This document shows, piece by piece, positions 45,248-56,648 of a DNA stretch of 64,000 bases. Each line of letters begins with the position of its first letter. Position 1 is the first letter of the stretch. The notes beneath the pieces are model-generated. The model had not been told where the DNA came from, made no database searches, and saw nothing but the letters and a program-made list of their open reading frames with translations. Position numbers and translations under genes: made by a program. Location of the stretch: contig NZ_KE384304.1 of the NCBI RefSeq assembly GCF_000425105.1, forward strand, positions 1-64,000, read 5' to 3'. This stretch comes from Agrococcus lahaulensis DSM 17612 (GTDB taxonomy: Bacteria; Actinomycetota; Actinomycetes; Actinomycetales; Microbacteriaceae).

Positions 45248-45261
45248 GCAACCCGCACGCG

Positions 45262-45271
45262 GCTCCCAGCC
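45262..45271. promoter_or_regulatory. Shared GCTCCCAGCC motif, copy C
   Basis: The same ten bases as copies A (33967) and B (34399), here 87 bases before the small protein at 45349. The second block is only partly kept (GCTG). It also lies at the -35 position of the divergent ureohydrolase promoter, so its direction of action is ambiguous. Confidence 0.4.
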
Positions 45272-45348
45272 TGCGCTCGCCCCGCTGTGCTCCCATGGGG
45301 GCCCGGCGCCGCGATGGGCGCGGCGCCCCGATCCACGAGGAGGCGCGC

Positions 45349-45540
45349 ATGGGTCTCGACGACCTCGCGAACAAGGGCAAGGAAGCCATGGGCGGCGAGC
45401 AGGGCGAGCAGATGAGCGACAAGGGCATCGACGGCGCGGGCGACGCGTTCGACAAGGCCACGGGCGACCGCTTCGCCGAGCACACCGACAAGGCGCAGGA
45501 GAGCGCCGACGGCGCCGTCGGCCAGGACGGGCGGCAGTAG
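45349..45540 (+). CDS. Small Rv0909/MT0933-like antitoxin-family protein
   Basis: A 63-residue hydrophilic protein of the pattern MGLDDLANKGKE..., then DKGIDGAGDAFDKATGDRF and a Lys/Asp/Gln helix. This matches the small actinobacterial family annotated from Rv0909 as putative antitoxins, also resembling CsbD-type stress proteins. No toxin gene adjoins it, so the antitoxin label may be misleading and a general stress role is equally likely. GAGGAGG is eight bases before the ATG. Confidence 0.75.
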   Translation: MGLDDLANKGKEAMGGEQGEQMSDKGIDGAGDAFDKATGDRFAEHTDKAQESADGAVGQDGRQ

Positions 45541-45547
45541 GGCGCTC

Positions 45548-45582
45548 GAGGGCGGGGACGGCTGCGGCTCGTCCCCGCCCTC
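45548..45582 (+). terminator. Strong 13-bp hairpin terminator
   Basis: GAGGGCGGGGACG (45548-45560) and CGTCCCCGCCCTC (45570-45582) pair perfectly around a nine-base loop. It isolates the small-protein gene from the ribosomal operon. Confidence 0.8.
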
Positions 45583-45679
45583 CTCCATGCCCGGCTGAGC
45601 CGAGCCCGAGCGCCCGACGGCCTCGACGCATCCCCCGACTCCCGCCGAACGACGCGGCGCGCGGGGCGACACGCCCGGG

Positions 45680-45709
45680 TTGCACGGACATTCGCATCCG
45701 TGCGAGAAT
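45680..45709 (+). promoter_or_regulatory. Promoter of the S10 ribosomal operon with a 7-bp inverted repeat in the spacer
   Basis: TTGCAC (45680-45685), an 18-base spacer and GAGAAT (45704-45709). The spacer region carries GCACGGA (45682-45688) and TCCGTGC (45697-45703), a perfect inverted repeat overlapping the -35 box and ending next to the -10 box, so a bound protein would compete with RNA polymerase. Confidence 0.6.
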
Positions 45710-45941
45710 CGTCAGGTTGCAAACGCGGCGCTCTCCGCCGCTCACTGCCCTGCAGTGCACTGGACGATCACGATCCTGGGCCGCGGGCAGCCAACAAGGC
45801 TTCACCGTCGCTGAGCAGGGCTCGTCCATGCTCGACGGCGGTGCGCGCTCCGCGAGGGGCATTGACAGAAGAACAGCGGTGCACTGACAGGTGCGTTGCG
45901 AGCAGCCGTAGAACGCTGCGTCGACAGGAAGAGAGTCAGCC
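45710..45941 (+). other. Gene-free leader of the S10 operon
   Basis: About 230 bases between the promoter and rpsJ hold no gene and no hairpin strong enough to call a terminator. E. coli regulates this operon through L4 binding to the leader; a similar role is possible but no matching structure is evident. Confidence 0.4.
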
Positions 45942-46250
45942 ATGGCGGGACAGAAGATCCGCATCCGACTGAAGTCGTACGACCACGAGGTCATCGACTC
46001 GTCGGCGCGGAAGATCGTCGACACCGTGACCCGTGCGGGCGCGACGGTGGTGGGCCCCGTGCCGCTGCCGACCGAGAAGAACGTGGTCGTCGTGATCCGT
46101 TCGCCGCACAAGTACAAGGACAGCCGCGAGCACTTCGAGAAGCGCACGCACAAGCGTCTCATCGACATCATCGACCCGACGCCGAAGGCCGTCGACTCGC
46201 TCATGCGCCTCGACCTGCCTGCTGACGTCAACATCGAGATCAAGCTCTAA
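45942..46250 (+). CDS. rpsJ: Ribosomal protein S10
   Basis: A 102-residue S10 of normal length ([40 protein letters not shown]). It is a 30S head protein that also pairs with NusB in antitermination. AGGAAGAGAG precedes the ATG. First gene of the S10-spc operon. Confidence 0.98.
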   Translation: MAGQKIRIRLKSYDHEVIDSSARKIVDTVTRAGATVVGPVPLPTEKNVVVVIRSPHKYKDSREHFEKRTHKRLIDIIDPTPKAVDSLMRLDLPADVNIEIKL

Positions 46251-46258
46251 GGAACGCC

Positions 46259-46909
46259 ATGTCGAAGATCATGACGACGCGGGGCCTGCTCGGCACGAAG
46301 CTCGGGATGACCCAGGTGTGGGACGAGCAGAACAAGCTCGTCCCCGTCACGGTGCTCGAGATCACGCCGAACGTGGTCACGCAGATCCGCACGCCGGAGA
46401 AGGACGGCTACGCCGCGATCCAGATCGCTGCCGGTCAGATCGACCCGCGCAAGGTCAACCAGCCCTCGGCCGGTCACTTCACCGCCGCCGGCGTGACGCC
46501 GCGCCGCCACCTCGCCGAGGTCCGCACGGACGACGCCGGCGAGTACGAGCTCGGCCAGGAGCTGAGCGTCGACCTCTTCGCCCCCGGGCAGAAGATCGAC
46601 GTCGTCGGCACCTCGAAGGGCAAGGGCTTCGCCGGTGTGATGAAGCGCCACAACTTCGCCGGCGTCTCCGCATCGCACGGTGCGCACCGCAACCACCGCA
46701 AGCCGGGCTCCATCGGCGCCTCGGCCACGCCGAGCCGCGTCTTCCGCGGCACGCGCATGGCCGGCCGCATGGGCGGCGCCCGCGTGTCGGTGCTGAACCT
46801 CACGGTCCACTCGATCGACGTCGAGCAGGGCCTCATGCTCGTCAAGGGCGCCGTCCCCGGCGCTCGCGGTCGACTCGTGTTCGTCCGCAACGCTGTGAAG
46901 GGAGCCTGA
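46259..46909 (+). CDS. rplC: Ribosomal protein L3
   Basis: A 216-residue L3 with [13 protein letters not shown] at the N-terminus and the peptidyl-transferase-near loop [23 protein letters not shown]. The ATG at 46259 has AAGGAACG upstream; it follows rpsJ by eight bases. An early assembly protein of the 50S subunit. Confidence 0.98.
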   Translation: MSKIMTTRGLLGTKLGMTQVWDEQNKLVPVTVLEITPNVVTQIRTPEKDGYAAIQIAAGQIDPRKVNQPSAGHFTAAGVTPRRHLAEVRTDDAGEYELGQELSVDLFAPGQKIDVVGTSKGKGFAGVMKRHNFAGVSASHGAHRNHRKPGSIGASATPSRVFRGTRMAGRMGGARVSVLNLTVHSIDVEQGLMLVKGAVPGARGRLVFVRNAVKGA

Positions 46910-46911
46910 GC

Positions 46912-47595
46912 ATGACCGCACAGGTCGCCATCGTCAACGCCGAGGGCAAGCAGGCCGGCTCTGTCGAGCTGCCCGCGAGCATCTTCGACGTGCAGACGAA
47001 CGTTCCGCTGATCCACCAGGTCGTCGTCGCGCAGCTCGCGGCCGCGCGCCAGGGCACGCACTCGGTCAAGGGCCGCGGCGAGGTCTCGGGCTCCGGCACG
47101 AAGCCCTTCAAGCAGAAGGGCACGGGCCGCGCCCGCCAGGGCTCGATCCGCATGCCGCAGCACCGCGGCGGCGGCATCGTCCACGGCCCGGTGCCGCGCG
47201 ACTACGCGCAGCGCACCCCCAAGAAGATGATCGCCGCAGCCCTGCTCGGCGCTCTCTCCGACCGCGCCCGCGGCGGCCGCCTGCACATCGTCGAGGCCTT
47301 CGGCGCTGCCGAGGCCCCGCGCACCCGCGTCGCCGTCGAGACGCTCAAGGCGCTCGGCGTCGCGAAGAACGTGCTGGTCGTGCTCGACCGCTCGGAGGAG
47401 AACGCGTTCCTCTCGGTGCGCAACCTCACCGAGGTGCACGTGCTCGCGTGGGACCAGCTCAACGCCTACGACGTGCTCGTGAGCGACGACATCGTCTTCT
47501 CCAAGACCGCCTTCGAGGCGTTCGTCGCGGCGAAGACCAAGGGGGAGGCGCCCGCCGCCGCGGCCGCCGAGGCAGACAAGGACGAGAACCGATGA
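46912..47595 (+). CDS. rplD: Ribosomal protein L4
   Basis: A 227-residue L4 with the tunnel-lining loop [15 protein letters not shown] and GGGIVHGP. It has an Ala/Glu-rich C-terminal tail slightly longer than usual. It overlaps the rplW start by four bases. Potentially the operon's feedback regulator, as in other bacteria. Confidence 0.97.
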   Translation: MTAQVAIVNAEGKQAGSVELPASIFDVQTNVPLIHQVVVAQLAAARQGTHSVKGRGEVSGSGTKPFKQKGTGRARQGSIRMPQHRGGGIVHGPVPRDYAQRTPKKMIAAALLGALSDRARGGRLHIVEAFGAAEAPRTRVAVETLKALGVAKNVLVVLDRSEENAFLSVRNLTEVHVLAWDQLNAYDVLVSDDIVFSKTAFEAFVAAKTKGEAPAAAAAEADKDENR

Positions 47596-47888
47596 GCGGC
47601 AACAAGGACCCTCGCGACATCATCATCCGACCCGTCGTGTCCGAGAAGAGCTACGCGCTCATCGACATGGGCAGCTACACCTTCGAGGTCGACCCCCGCG
47701 CGTCCAAGACCGAGATCAAGCTGGCGATCGAGAAGATCTTCGGCGTCAAGGTCGCCCGCGTGAACACCCTCAACCGCGTCGGCAAGGCGCGCCGCACCCG
47801 CTTCGGCATCGGCAAGCGCAAGGACACCAAGCGCGCCATCGTCAAGCTGAAGTCCGGCTCGATCGACATCTTCACGGCTGTCGGCTGA
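47592..47888 (+). CDS. rplW: Ribosomal protein L23
   Basis: A 98-residue L23 ([42 protein letters not shown]). It sits at the polypeptide exit and docks trigger factor and SRP. ATG overlaps the L4 stop (ATGA). Confidence 0.97.
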   Translation: MSGNKDPRDIIIRPVVSEKSYALIDMGSYTFEVDPRASKTEIKLAIEKIFGVKVARVNTLNRVGKARRTRFGIGKRKDTKRAIVKLKSGSIDIFTAVG

Positions 47889-47907
47889 GGACGGAAGGAA
47901 CAAGAGC

Positions 47908-48747
47908 ATGGCAATCCGCAAGTACAAGCCGACGACCCCCGGTCGTCGTGGCTCCTCCGTCGCCGACTTCGCTGAGATCACCCGGTCGACGCCCGAGAAG
48001 TCGCTGCTGCGCCCGCTGCCCAAGACGGGTGGCCGCAACAACACCGGTCGCATCACGACCCGCCACATCGGCGGCGGTCACAAGCGCCAGTACCGCGTCA
48101 TCGACTTCCGTCGCAACGACAAGGACGGCGTGAACGCCCGCGTCGCGCACATCGAGTACGACCCGAACCGCACGGCGCGCATCGCGCTGCTGCACTTCGA
48201 GGACGGCACGAAGCGCTACATTCTGGCCCCGAACAAGCTCTCGCAGGGCGACGTCGTGGAGTCGGGCGCCGGCGCCGACATCAAGCCGGGCAACAACCTG
48301 CCGCTGCGCAACATCCCCACGGGCACCGTCGTGCACGCGATCGAGCTCCGCCCCGGTGGCGGCGCGAAGCTCGCGCGCTCGGCCGGCGCCTCGGTGCGCC
48401 TCGTCGCCAAGGACGGTCCCTACGCGCAGCTCCGCCTGCCGTCGGGCGAGATCCGCAACGTCGACGCGCGCTGCCGCGCCACGATCGGCGAGGTCGGCAA
48501 CGCCGAGCAGTCGAACATCAACTGGGGCAAGGCCGGCCGCAACCGCTGGAAGGGCATCCGCCCGACCGTCCGCGGCGTCGCGATGAACCCGGTCGACCAC
48601 CCGCACGGTGGTGGCGAGGGCAAGACGAGCGGTGGCCGCCACCCCGTCAGCCCCTGGGGCCAGGCAGAGGGCCGCACGCGCCGCCCGAACAAGCCGAGCG
48701 ACCAGCTCATCGTCCGTCGCCGCCCCACCGGCAAGAAGAAGCGCTAG
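47908..48747 (+). CDS. rplB: Ribosomal protein L2
   Basis: A 279-residue L2 with the conserved [19 protein letters not shown] block and the catalytic-centre region [15 protein letters not shown], whose His residue is near the peptidyl-transferase site. GGAAGGAA precedes the ATG. Confidence 0.98.
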   Translation: MAIRKYKPTTPGRRGSSVADFAEITRSTPEKSLLRPLPKTGGRNNTGRITTRHIGGGHKRQYRVIDFRRNDKDGVNARVAHIEYDPNRTARIALLHFEDGTKRYILAPNKLSQGDVVESGAGADIKPGNNLPLRNIPTGTVVHAIELRPGGGAKLARSAGASVRLVAKDGPYAQLRLPSGEIRNVDARCRATIGEVGNAEQSNINWGKAGRNRWKGIRPTVRGVAMNPVDHPHGGGEGKTSGGRHPVSPWGQAEGRTRRPNKPSDQLIVRRRPTGKKKR

Positions 48748-48759
48748 TAGGAGAGTCCG

Positions 48760-49041
48760 ATGCCCCGCAGCCTCAAGAAGGGTCCGTTCGTCGACGACCA
48801 CCTCCTCACCAAGGTGGTTCGGCAGAACGAGGCCGGCAGCAAGAACGTCATCAAGACGTGGTCGCGCCGCTCGATGATCGTGCCGGCCATGCTCGGCCAC
48901 ACGATCGCCGTGCACGACGGTCGCAAGCACATCCCGGTCTTCGTCACCGAGACGATGGTCGGCCACAAGCTGGGCGAGTTCGCGCCCACCCGCACCTTCC
49001 GCGGTCACGTGAAGGACGACAAGAAGGGCCGTCGCCGCTGA
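48760..49041 (+). CDS. rpsS: Ribosomal protein S19
   Basis: A 93-residue S19 ([52 protein letters not shown]). It binds 16S rRNA in the 30S head with S13. AGGAGAG stands upstream of the ATG. Confidence 0.98.
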   Translation: MPRSLKKGPFVDDHLLTKVVRQNEAGSKNVIKTWSRRSMIVPAMLGHTIAVHDGRKHIPVFVTETMVGHKLGEFAPTRTFRGHVKDDKKGRRR

Positions 49042-49066
49042 CGCGGCGACGGAGAAGGAGAAGGCA

Positions 49067-49435
49067 ATGGTTGAGTCGATCGCTCGCGTTCGTCACATCC
49101 GCGTGACCCCTCAGAAGGCCCGCCGCGTCGTCGACATGATCCGCGGCAAGCAGGCCGAAGAGGCCCTCGCGATCCTGAAGTTCGCCCCGCAGGGCGCCTC
49201 GGAGCCCGTGTTCAAGCTCGTCGCCTCGGCGATGGCGAACGCCCGGGTCAAGGCGGACCAGGCGAACGAGTACCTCGACGAGCAGGACCTCTACGTGGCC
49301 CGCGCGTTCGTCGACGAGGGCACCACGCTCAAGCGGTTCCAGCCGCGTGCACAGGGTCGCGCGTTCCGCATCAACAAGCGGACGAGCCACATCACCGTCG
49401 TGCTCGCGACGCCGACCACGGAGGACGAGAAGTAA
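49067..49435 (+). CDS. rplV: Ribosomal protein L22
   Basis: A 122-residue L22 ([17 protein letters not shown]; the exit-tunnel beta hairpin [19 protein letters not shown]). No macrolide-resistance insertion or deletion is evident in the hairpin. Its TAA overlaps the rpsC start by one base. Confidence 0.97.
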   Translation: MVESIARVRHIRVTPQKARRVVDMIRGKQAEEALAILKFAPQGASEPVFKLVASAMANARVKADQANEYLDEQDLYVARAFVDEGTTLKRFQPRAQGRAFRINKRTSHITVVLATPTTEDEK

Positions 49436-50169
49436 TGGGACAGAAGGTCAACCCGTACGGCTTCCGCCTCGGCATCACCACCGACCACGTGTCGCGCTGG
49501 TTCGCCGAGTCGACGAAGCCGGGGCAGCGCTACGCCGACTACGTCGCCGAGGACGTCCGCATCCGCAAGATGCTGAAGACGAGCCTCGACCGCGCCGGCG
49601 TCGCCCGCATCGAGATCGAGCGCACCCGCGACCGGGTCCGCGTCGACATCCACACCGCCCGCCCGGGCATCGTGATCGGCCGCCGCGGCGCCGAGGCCGA
49701 GCGCATCCGCGCCGACCTCGAGAAGCTCACCGGCAAGCAGATCCAGCTGAACATCCTCGAGGTCAAGAACCCCGAGGCCTCGGCGCAGCTCGTCGCGCAG
49801 GGCATCGCGGAGCAGCTCAGCGCTCGCGTGGCGTTCCGCCGCGCGATGCGCAAGGGCCTCCAGTCGGCGCAGCGCGCCGGCGCCAAGGGCGTGAAGATCA
49901 AGGTCTCGGGCCGCCTCGGCGGCGCCGAGATGAGCCGCAGCGAGTCGTACCGCGAGGGCCGCGTGCCCCTGCACACGCTCCGGTCGAACATCGACTACGG
50001 CTTCTACGAGGCCCGCACCACCTTCGGCCGCATCGGCGTGAAGGTCTGGATCTACAACGGTGAGCTCACCAACCGCGAGCTCGCTCGCGAGCAGGCGAAC
50101 CAGAAGCCGCAGCGAGAGCGTCGGGGCCCCCGTCGCGACGCGCCGGCCGCAGCAGGAGTCGAGGCGTAA
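49435..50169 (+). CDS. rpsC: Ribosomal protein S3
   Basis: A 244-residue S3 with the KH-type RNA-binding segment [21 protein letters not shown] and the helicase-related [20 protein letters not shown] region. The C-terminal tail is Arg/Pro/Ala-rich. Coupled to rplV through TAATG. Confidence 0.98.
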   Translation: MGQKVNPYGFRLGITTDHVSRWFAESTKPGQRYADYVAEDVRIRKMLKTSLDRAGVARIEIERTRDRVRVDIHTARPGIVIGRRGAEAERIRADLEKLTGKQIQLNILEVKNPEASAQLVAQGIAEQLSARVAFRRAMRKGLQSAQRAGAKGVKIKVSGRLGGAEMSRSESYREGRVPLHTLRSNIDYGFYEARTTFGRIGVKVWIYNGELTNRELAREQANQKPQRERRGPRRDAPAAAGVEA

Positions 50170-50171
50170 TC

Positions 50172-50591
50172 ATGCTCATCCCCCGTCGAGTCAAGCACCG
50201 CAAGCAGCACCACCCGAAGCGCTCGGGCCAGGCGACCGGTGGCACGAAGGTCAGCTTCGGCGAGTTCGGCATCCAGGCGCTCACGCCTGCGTACGTCACG
50301 AACCGGCAGATCGAGTCCGCGCGAATCGCCATGACCCGTCACATCAAGCGTGGCGGCAAGGTGTGGATCAACATCTACCCCGACCGTCCCCTCACGAAGA
50401 AGCCCGCCGAGACCCGCATGGGCTCCGGCAAGGGCTCGCCCGAGTGGTGGGTCGCCAACGTCAAGCCGGGCCGCGTCCTCTTCGAGGTCGCCGGTGTCGA
50501 CGAGCAGCTCGCGCGCGAAGCGCTGACGCGAGCCATCCACAAGCTGCCGCTCAAGGCACGCATCATCAAGCGCGAGGAGGCTGACGCATAA
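50172..50591 (+). CDS. rplP: Ribosomal protein L16
   Basis: A 139-residue L16 ([43 protein letters not shown]). It contacts tRNA at the A site and organises the 50S central protuberance. It follows rpsC by two bases and overlaps rpmC by one. Confidence 0.98.
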   Translation: MLIPRRVKHRKQHHPKRSGQATGGTKVSFGEFGIQALTPAYVTNRQIESARIAMTRHIKRGGKVWINIYPDRPLTKKPAETRMGSGKGSPEWWVANVKPGRVLFEVAGVDEQLAREALTRAIHKLPLKARIIKREEADA

Positions 50592-50908
50592 TGGCGATCG
50601 GTTCCAAGGAGCTCATGCCCGCCGAGCTCGCCACCATGGACGACGAGCGACTCGTCGTCGAGCTGAAGCGGGCCAAGGAGGAGCTGTTCAACCTGCGCTT
50701 CCAGTCGGCCACCGGCCAGCTGGACTCGCACGGCCGCCTGCGCGCCGTCAAGCGCGACATCGCGCGGCTCTACACCGTGATCCGCGAGCGCGAGCTCGGC
50801 ATCAGCGCCTCGCCGGCGCCGGTCGAGAAGCCCGCGGACAAGAAGAAGTCGAAGAAGGCCGACGAGGCCGCGACTTCTGAGAAGGACGAGAAGGCTGAGG
50901 ACAACTGA
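50591..50908 (+). CDS. rpmC: Ribosomal protein L29 with an extended charged C-terminus
   Basis: A 105-residue L29. The ordinary two-helix core ([29 protein letters not shown] through [12 protein letters not shown]) ends near residue 72. Beyond it lie about 33 residues rich in Lys, Glu and Ala ([22 protein letters not shown]), absent from the usual 60-75-residue protein. L29 lies next to L23 at the tunnel exit, so the tail would reach the nascent-chain-factor platform. Confidence 0.96.
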   Translation: MAIGSKELMPAELATMDDERLVVELKRAKEELFNLRFQSATGQLDSHGRLRAVKRDIARLYTVIRERELGISASPAPVEKPADKKKSKKADEAATSEKDEKAEDN

Positions 50909-51192
50909 TGGCTAGCACCGAGCAGAAGGACGAGACCGTCCAGCGCGGCTACCGCAAGTCGCGCATCGGCTACGTCGTCTCCGACAAGATGGAGAAGACG
51001 GTCGTCGTCGAGGTCGAGGACCGCGTGAAGCACCCGCTGTACGGCAAGGTCATCCGCAAGTCGTCCAAGGTCAAGGCGCACGACGAGCAGAACGCAGCCG
51101 GCATCGGCGACCGCGTCCTGATCGCAGAGACCCGCCCGATGAGCGCGACCAAGCGGTGGCGCATCGTCGAGATCCTCGAGAAGGCCAAGTAG
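50908..51192 (+). CDS. rpsQ: Ribosomal protein S17
   Basis: A 94-residue S17 ([51 protein letters not shown]). A primary 16S rRNA 5'-domain binder. Coupled to rpmC through TGATG. Confidence 0.97.
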   Translation: MASTEQKDETVQRGYRKSRIGYVVSDKMEKTVVVEVEDRVKHPLYGKVIRKSSKVKAHDEQNAAGIGDRVLIAETRPMSATKRWRIVEILEKAK

Positions 51193-51217
51193 GCCTCGGC
51201 CTCGAAGGAGATCCAGA

Positions 51218-51586
51218 ATGATCCAGCAGGAATCCCGCATCAAGGTCGCCGACAACACCGGCGCCAAGGAGCTCCTGACCATCCGCGTGCTCGGCGGCTC
51301 CGGCCGTCGCTACGCCGGCCTCGGTGACACCATCGTGGCCACGGTCAAGGACGCCATCCCCGGCGGCAACGTCAAGAAGGGCGACGTGGTCAAGGCCGTC
51401 GTCGTCCGCACCGTGAAGTCGACGCGCCGCGCCGACGGCTCGTACATCAAGTTCGACGAGAACGCGGCCGTCATCCTGAAGAACGACGGCGACCCCCGCG
51501 GCACCCGCATCTTCGGTCCGGTCGGTCGCGAGCTCCGCGACAAGCGCTTCATGAAGATCGTGTCGCTCGCACCGGAGGTGATCTGA
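51218..51586 (+). CDS. rplN: Ribosomal protein L14
   Basis: A 122-residue L14 ([55 protein letters not shown]). It forms the bridge to 16S rRNA and the RsfS docking site. AAGGAGAT precedes the ATG. Confidence 0.98.
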   Translation: MIQQESRIKVADNTGAKELLTIRVLGGSGRRYAGLGDTIVATVKDAIPGGNVKKGDVVKAVVVRTVKSTRRADGSYIKFDENAAVILKNDGDPRGTRIFGPVGRELRDKRFMKIVSLAPEVI

Positions 51587-51589
51587 CCC

Positions 51590-51961
51590 ATGGCCAGCAT
51601 CAAGAAGGGCGACCTCGTCGTCGTCATCGCCGGCGCGCGCGAGTCGCGCGGCGGCGACCGGGGGAAGACCGGTCGCGTGATCGAGGTGCTGCCCGAGCAG
51701 AACCGCGTGATCGTCGAGGGCGTCAACCTCGTCACCAAGCACATCAAGGTCGGGCAGACCAACCGCGGCACCCGCACGGGCGGCATCGAGACCCACGAGG
51801 CCCCGATCCACGTGTCGAACGTCGCGCTCGTCGACCCCGAGACCAAGAAGCCCACCCGCGTGCGTCGCGAGGTCAAGAGCGTCGAGAAGAACGGCGTCAC
51901 GACCACGACGAAGGTCCGCGTCGCGACGAAGTCGGGCAAGGAGATCAAGAGCAATGACTGA
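51590..51961 (+). CDS. rplX: Ribosomal protein L24
   Basis: A 123-residue L24 with the KOW motif near the N-terminus ([33 protein letters not shown]) and [15 protein letters not shown]. It initiates 50S assembly. It overlaps rplE by eight bases. Confidence 0.97.
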   Translation: MASIKKGDLVVVIAGARESRGGDRGKTGRVIEVLPEQNRVIVEGVNLVTKHIKVGQTNRGTRTGGIETHEAPIHVSNVALVDPETKKPTRVRREVKSVEKNGVTTTTKVRVATKSGKEIKSND

Positions 51962-52514
51962 CACCGCTGTGCGCCTCCCGCGGCTCAAGCAGCAGTACCG
52001 CGAGACGATCGTCCCGTCGCTCCGCGAGGAGTTCGGCTACGCGAACGTCATGCAGGTGCCGGGCCTCACGAAGATCGTCGTCAACACCGGCGTCGGCGAG
52101 GCCGCGCGCGACTCGAAGGTGATCGAGGGCGCGATCCGCGACCTCACGCAGATCACCGGGCAGAAGCCGATGGTCACGAGCGCCCGCAAGTCGATCGCGC
52201 AGTTCAAGCTGCGCGAGGGCATGCCGATCGGCGCGCACGTCACCCTGCGCGGCGACCGCATGTGGGAGTTCCTCGACCGCCTGCTGACGCTCGCCCTCCC
52301 GCGCATCCGCGACTTCCGCGGCCTGAGCCCGAAGCAGTTCGACGGCAACGGCAACTACACGTTCGGCCTCCAGGAGCAGTCGGTGTTCCACGAGATCGAC
52401 CAGGACAAGATCGACCGCGTCCGCGGCTTCGACATCACCGTCGTCACGACGGCGAAGAACGACGACGAGGGTCGCGCGCTGCTCAAGGCGCTCGGCTTCC
52501 CCTTCCAGTCCTGA
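51954..52514 (+). CDS. rplE: Ribosomal protein L5
   Basis: A 186-residue L5 ([62 protein letters not shown]). It binds 5S rRNA and touches P-site tRNA. The next gene is rpsH; a type-Z S14 gene, which lies here in mycobacteria, is absent from the 80-base gap. Confidence 0.98.
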   Translation: MTDTAVRLPRLKQQYRETIVPSLREEFGYANVMQVPGLTKIVVNTGVGEAARDSKVIEGAIRDLTQITGQKPMVTSARKSIAQFKLREGMPIGAHVTLRGDRMWEFLDRLLTLALPRIRDFRGLSPKQFDGNGNYTFGLQEQSVFHEIDQDKIDRVRGFDITVVTTAKNDDEGRALLKALGFPFQS

Positions 52515-52594
52515 CCCATCGGCGCCGCCGGCGCCGAGCACATTCAAGGTCGCTGTCCGCGGAACGGGCAGCGAAACCAGAACGGAGAACATCC

Positions 52595-52993
52595 ATGACG
52601 ATGACCGATCCGGTCGCCGACATGCTGACGCGTCTGCGCAACGCCAACACGGCGATGCACGACGAGGTCACGCTGCCGTCGTCGACCCTGAAGGCGAACA
52701 TCGCCGAGATCCTCGAGCGCGAGGGCTACATCACGAGCTGGAAGGTCGAGGACGCGCGCGTCGGCAAGACCCTCACGCTCGGCCTGAAGTACGGCCCCAA
52801 CCGCGAGCGCGCGATCTCGGGCATCAAGCGGGTCTCGAAGCCGGGTCTGCGCGTCTACGCGCGCTCGACCGAGATCCCCCAGGTGCACGGCGGCCTCGGC
52901 GTCGCCATCCTGTCCACGAGCTCGGGCCTCCTCACGGACCGTGAGGCCGAGCAGAAGGGCGTCGGCGGGGAAGTCCTCGCCTACGTGTGGTGA
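52595..52993 (+). CDS. rpsH: Ribosomal protein S8
   Basis: A 132-residue S8 ([53 protein letters not shown]). It binds helix 21 of 16S rRNA and is the spc repressor in E. coli. ACGGAGA precedes the ATG. Confidence 0.98.
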   Translation: MTMTDPVADMLTRLRNANTAMHDEVTLPSSTLKANIAEILEREGYITSWKVEDARVGKTLTLGLKYGPNRERAISGIKRVSKPGLRVYARSTEIPQVHGGLGVAILSTSSGLLTDREAEQKGVGGEVLAYVW

Positions 52994-52999
52994 GCTGAC

Positions 53000-53536
53000 A
53001 TGTCACGAATCGGACGTCTCCCCATCGACATCCCCGCGGGTGTCGAGGTCACGGTGAACGACGGCGTCGTCACCGTCAAGGGCCCGAAGGGCGAGCTGCA
53101 GCTGCAGGTCGCGCAGCCCATCGAGGTCGAGGTCGCCGACGGCCAGGTGCAGGTCACCCGGCCCGACGACGAGCGCGAGTCGCGCTCGCTGCACGGCCTC
53201 ACCCGCACCCTCATCGCGAACGACATCGTCGGCGTGACCGAGGGCTACTCGAAGGCCCTCGAGGTCGTCGGCACCGGCTACCGCGTGCAGGCCAAGGGCA
53301 CCGGGGTCGAGTTCGCGCTCGGCTACTCGCACCCGATCAGCGTCGAGCCGCCCGCCGGCATCACGCTCACGGTCGAGGGCAACAACAAGGTCACCGTCAG
53401 CGGCATCTCGAAGCAGGCCGTGGGCGAGGTGGCGGCGAACCTCCGCAAGCTGCGCAAGCCGGAGCCCTACAAGGGCAAGGGCGTGCGGTACGCGGGCGAG
53501 CAGATCCGCCGCAAGGCTGGAAAGGCTGGTAAGTGA
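53000..53536 (+). CDS. rplF: Ribosomal protein L6
   Basis: A 178-residue L6 ([17 protein letters not shown]; the C-terminal RNA-binding [18 protein letters not shown]). It supports the sarcin-ricin loop region. It follows rpsH by six bases. Confidence 0.98.
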   Translation: MSRIGRLPIDIPAGVEVTVNDGVVTVKGPKGELQLQVAQPIEVEVADGQVQVTRPDDERESRSLHGLTRTLIANDIVGVTEGYSKALEVVGTGYRVQAKGTGVEFALGYSHPISVEPPAGITLTVEGNNKVTVSGISKQAVGEVAANLRKLRKPEPYKGKGVRYAGEQIRRKAGKAGK

Positions 53537-53907
53537 TGGGCATCGGTACCCGAGGCAAGAGCAAGTCGGCTGCCCGCGGTCGTCGTCACGCACGCCTGCG
53601 CAAGAAGATCGTCGGCACCGCGCTGGTGCCGCGCCTCGTCGTCACCCGCTCGGCACGCCACGTGTTCGTGCAGGTCGTCGACGACTCGCGCGGCGTCACG
53701 GTCGCGTCCGCGTCGACGATGGAGGCCGACCTCCGCGCCTTCGACGGCGACAAGACCGCGAAGGCCAAGCGCGTGGGCGAGCTCGTCGCCGAGCGCGCCA
53801 AGGCTGCCGGCGTCGAGTCGGTCGTCTTCGACCGCGGCGGCAACCGCTACGCCGGCCGCGTCGCGGCGATCGCCGACGGCGCACGAGAGGCAGGGCTGGG
53901 ACTGTGA
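53536..53907 (+). CDS. rplR: Ribosomal protein L18
   Basis: A 123-residue L18 with an unusually basic N-terminus ([24 protein letters not shown]) and 5S-binding core ([41 protein letters not shown]). ATG 53536 shares one base with the rplF stop; an in-frame GTG at 53533 is an alternative. It carries 5S rRNA into the large subunit. Confidence 0.97.
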   Translation: MGIGTRGKSKSAARGRRHARLRKKIVGTALVPRLVVTRSARHVFVQVVDDSRGVTVASASTMEADLRAFDGDKTAKAKRVGELVAERAKAAGVESVVFDRGGNRYAGRVAAIADGAREAGLGL

Positions 53908-54614
53908 GCGAAGAGAACAAGGACACGCAGGTGACGGACACCACGCAGCAGCCTGCTGCTGAGGCCGCGACGACGGCCGACCACCGCGACGAGCCGCGCG
54001 AGCAGCGCCGGGGGAGCCGCGACCGCGGCACCCGCAACGAGCGCGGCCGCCGCGACGACCGCACGGAGAACCAGTTCCTCGAGCGCGTCGTCACGATCAA
54101 CCGCGTCTCGAAGGTCGTCAAGGGCGGCCGCCGCTTCAGCTTCACGGCGCTCGTCGTCGTGGGCGACGGCGACGGCCTCGTGGGCGTCGGCTACGGCAAG
54201 GCCCGCGAGGTGCCGACGGCGATCTCGAAGGGCGTCGAGGAGGCGAAGAAGAACTTCTTCCGCGTCCCGCGCATCGGCCGCTCGATCCCGCACCCCGTGC
54301 AGGGCGAGGCCGCTGCCGGCGTCGTGCTGCTGCGCCCCGCCGCCGCCGGTACCGGCGTCATCGCGGGTGGCCCCGTGCGCGCCGTGCTCGAGTGCGCCGG
54401 CATCCACGACGTGCTGAGCAAGTCGCTCGGCTCGTCGAACTCCATCAACATCGTGCACGCCACCGTGGCGGCGCTGCGGATGCTCGAGGAGCCCCGCGCG
54501 GTCGCCGCTCGCCGTGGCCTCGACCTCGACCGCGTCGTGCCCGAGCGGCTCGCGCGCATCGAGGCCGAGTTCGCCAAGCACGAGGCCGAGATCGCGAAGG
54601 CGGCATCCAAGTGA
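53904..54614 (+). CDS. rpsE: Ribosomal protein S5 with N-terminal extension
   Basis: A 236-residue S5 from a GTG start. The first roughly 50 residues are an added acidic/basic disordered segment ([13 protein letters not shown], then [16 protein letters not shown]). The core ([48 protein letters not shown]) is complete. It sits at the mRNA entry channel and affects fidelity. The start overlaps rplR by four bases. Confidence 0.97.
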   Translation: MSEENKDTQVTDTTQQPAAEAATTADHRDEPREQRRGSRDRGTRNERGRRDDRTENQFLERVVTINRVSKVVKGGRRFSFTALVVVGDGDGLVGVGYGKAREVPTAISKGVEEAKKNFFRVPRIGRSIPHPVQGEAAAGVVLLRPAAAGTGVIAGGPVRAVLECAGIHDVLSKSLGSSNSINIVHATVAALRMLEEPRAVAARRGLDLDRVVPERLARIEAEFAKHEAEIAKAASK

Positions 54615-54799
54615 GCAAGCTGAAGATCACGCAGATCAAGTCCGTGATCAGCGAGAAGCAGTACCAGCGCGAGACGCTCCGCTCGCTGGGCCTCAAGCGC
54701 ATCGGCCAGTCGGTCGAGCGCGAGGACAACGAGCAGAACCGCGGTTACGTCAACACGGTTCGGCACCTCGTCAAGGTCGAGGAGATCCAGAATGACTGA
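54611..54799 (+). CDS. rpmD: Ribosomal protein L30
   Basis: A 62-residue L30 ([41 protein letters not shown]) from a GTG start that overlaps the rpsE stop; its own end overlaps rplO by eight bases. Confidence 0.97.
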   Translation: MSKLKITQIKSVISEKQYQRETLRSLGLKRIGQSVEREDNEQNRGYVNTVRHLVKVEEIQND

Positions 54800-55256
54800 C
54801 AAGAACGAGTCGACCGAGCTCCCGTCGCTCAAGGTGCACCACCTCCGGCCCGCGCCGGGCGCGAAGACCGCCCGCACGCGCGTCGGCCGCGGTGAGGCGT
54901 CGAAGGGCAAGACGGCCGGTCGCGGCACGAAGGGCTCGAAGGCCCGCTACCAGGTGCGCGCGGGCTTCGAGGGCGGCCAGCTCACGAGCGTCATGCGCGC
55001 TCCGAAGCTGCGCGGGTTCAAGAACCCGTTCCGCACCGAGTACCAGGTCGTCAACGTCGGGCAGCTGCAGTCGCTCTACCCGAACGGCGGCGACGTCACG
55101 GTCGCGGACCTGGTCGCCAAGGGCGCCGTCCGCAAGAACGAGCTCGTGAAGGTGCTCGGCGGCGGCGAGCTGAGCGTCGCGCTGACGATCGACGTCGACA
55201 AGGTGTCGGCGGCTGCCGAGCAGAAGATCGTGGCCGCAGGCGGCTCCGTCAAGTAA
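54792..55256 (+). CDS. rplO: Ribosomal protein L15
   Basis: A 154-residue L15 ([52 protein letters not shown]). A late 50S assembly protein. It is followed by a hairpin before secY. Confidence 0.97.
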   Translation: MTDKNESTELPSLKVHHLRPAPGAKTARTRVGRGEASKGKTAGRGTKGSKARYQVRAGFEGGQLTSVMRAPKLRGFKNPFRTEYQVVNVGQLQSLYPNGGDVTVADLVAKGAVRKNELVKVLGGGELSVALTIDVDKVSAAAEQKIVAAGGSVK

Positions 55257-55265
55257 GTAGGCTGA

Positions 55266-55291
55266 GGGGCGGTCCGTTCGCGGGCCGCCCC
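55266..55291 (+). terminator. Hairpin between rplO and secY, likely attenuator
   Basis: GGGGCGGTCC (55266-55275) pairs with GGGCCGCCCC (55282-55291), one G-T pair, loop GTTCGC. No T-tract; it probably lowers transcription of secY relative to the ribosomal genes. Confidence 0.6.
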
Positions 55292-55316
55292 GATCGCCAT
55301 TCCCGGAAGGCTGCAC

Positions 55317-56648
<1,332 letters not shown>

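Noticed and set aside
45349-45540. A toxin-antitoxin pair at the Rv0909-like gene
   Set aside because: No toxin-sized gene adjoins it; a terminator follows at once and the upstream gene is a divergent ureohydrolase.
45862-45867. TTGACA as the -35 of a second S10 promoter
   Set aside because: A perfect -35 box, but no acceptable -10 sequence 16-19 bases downstream.
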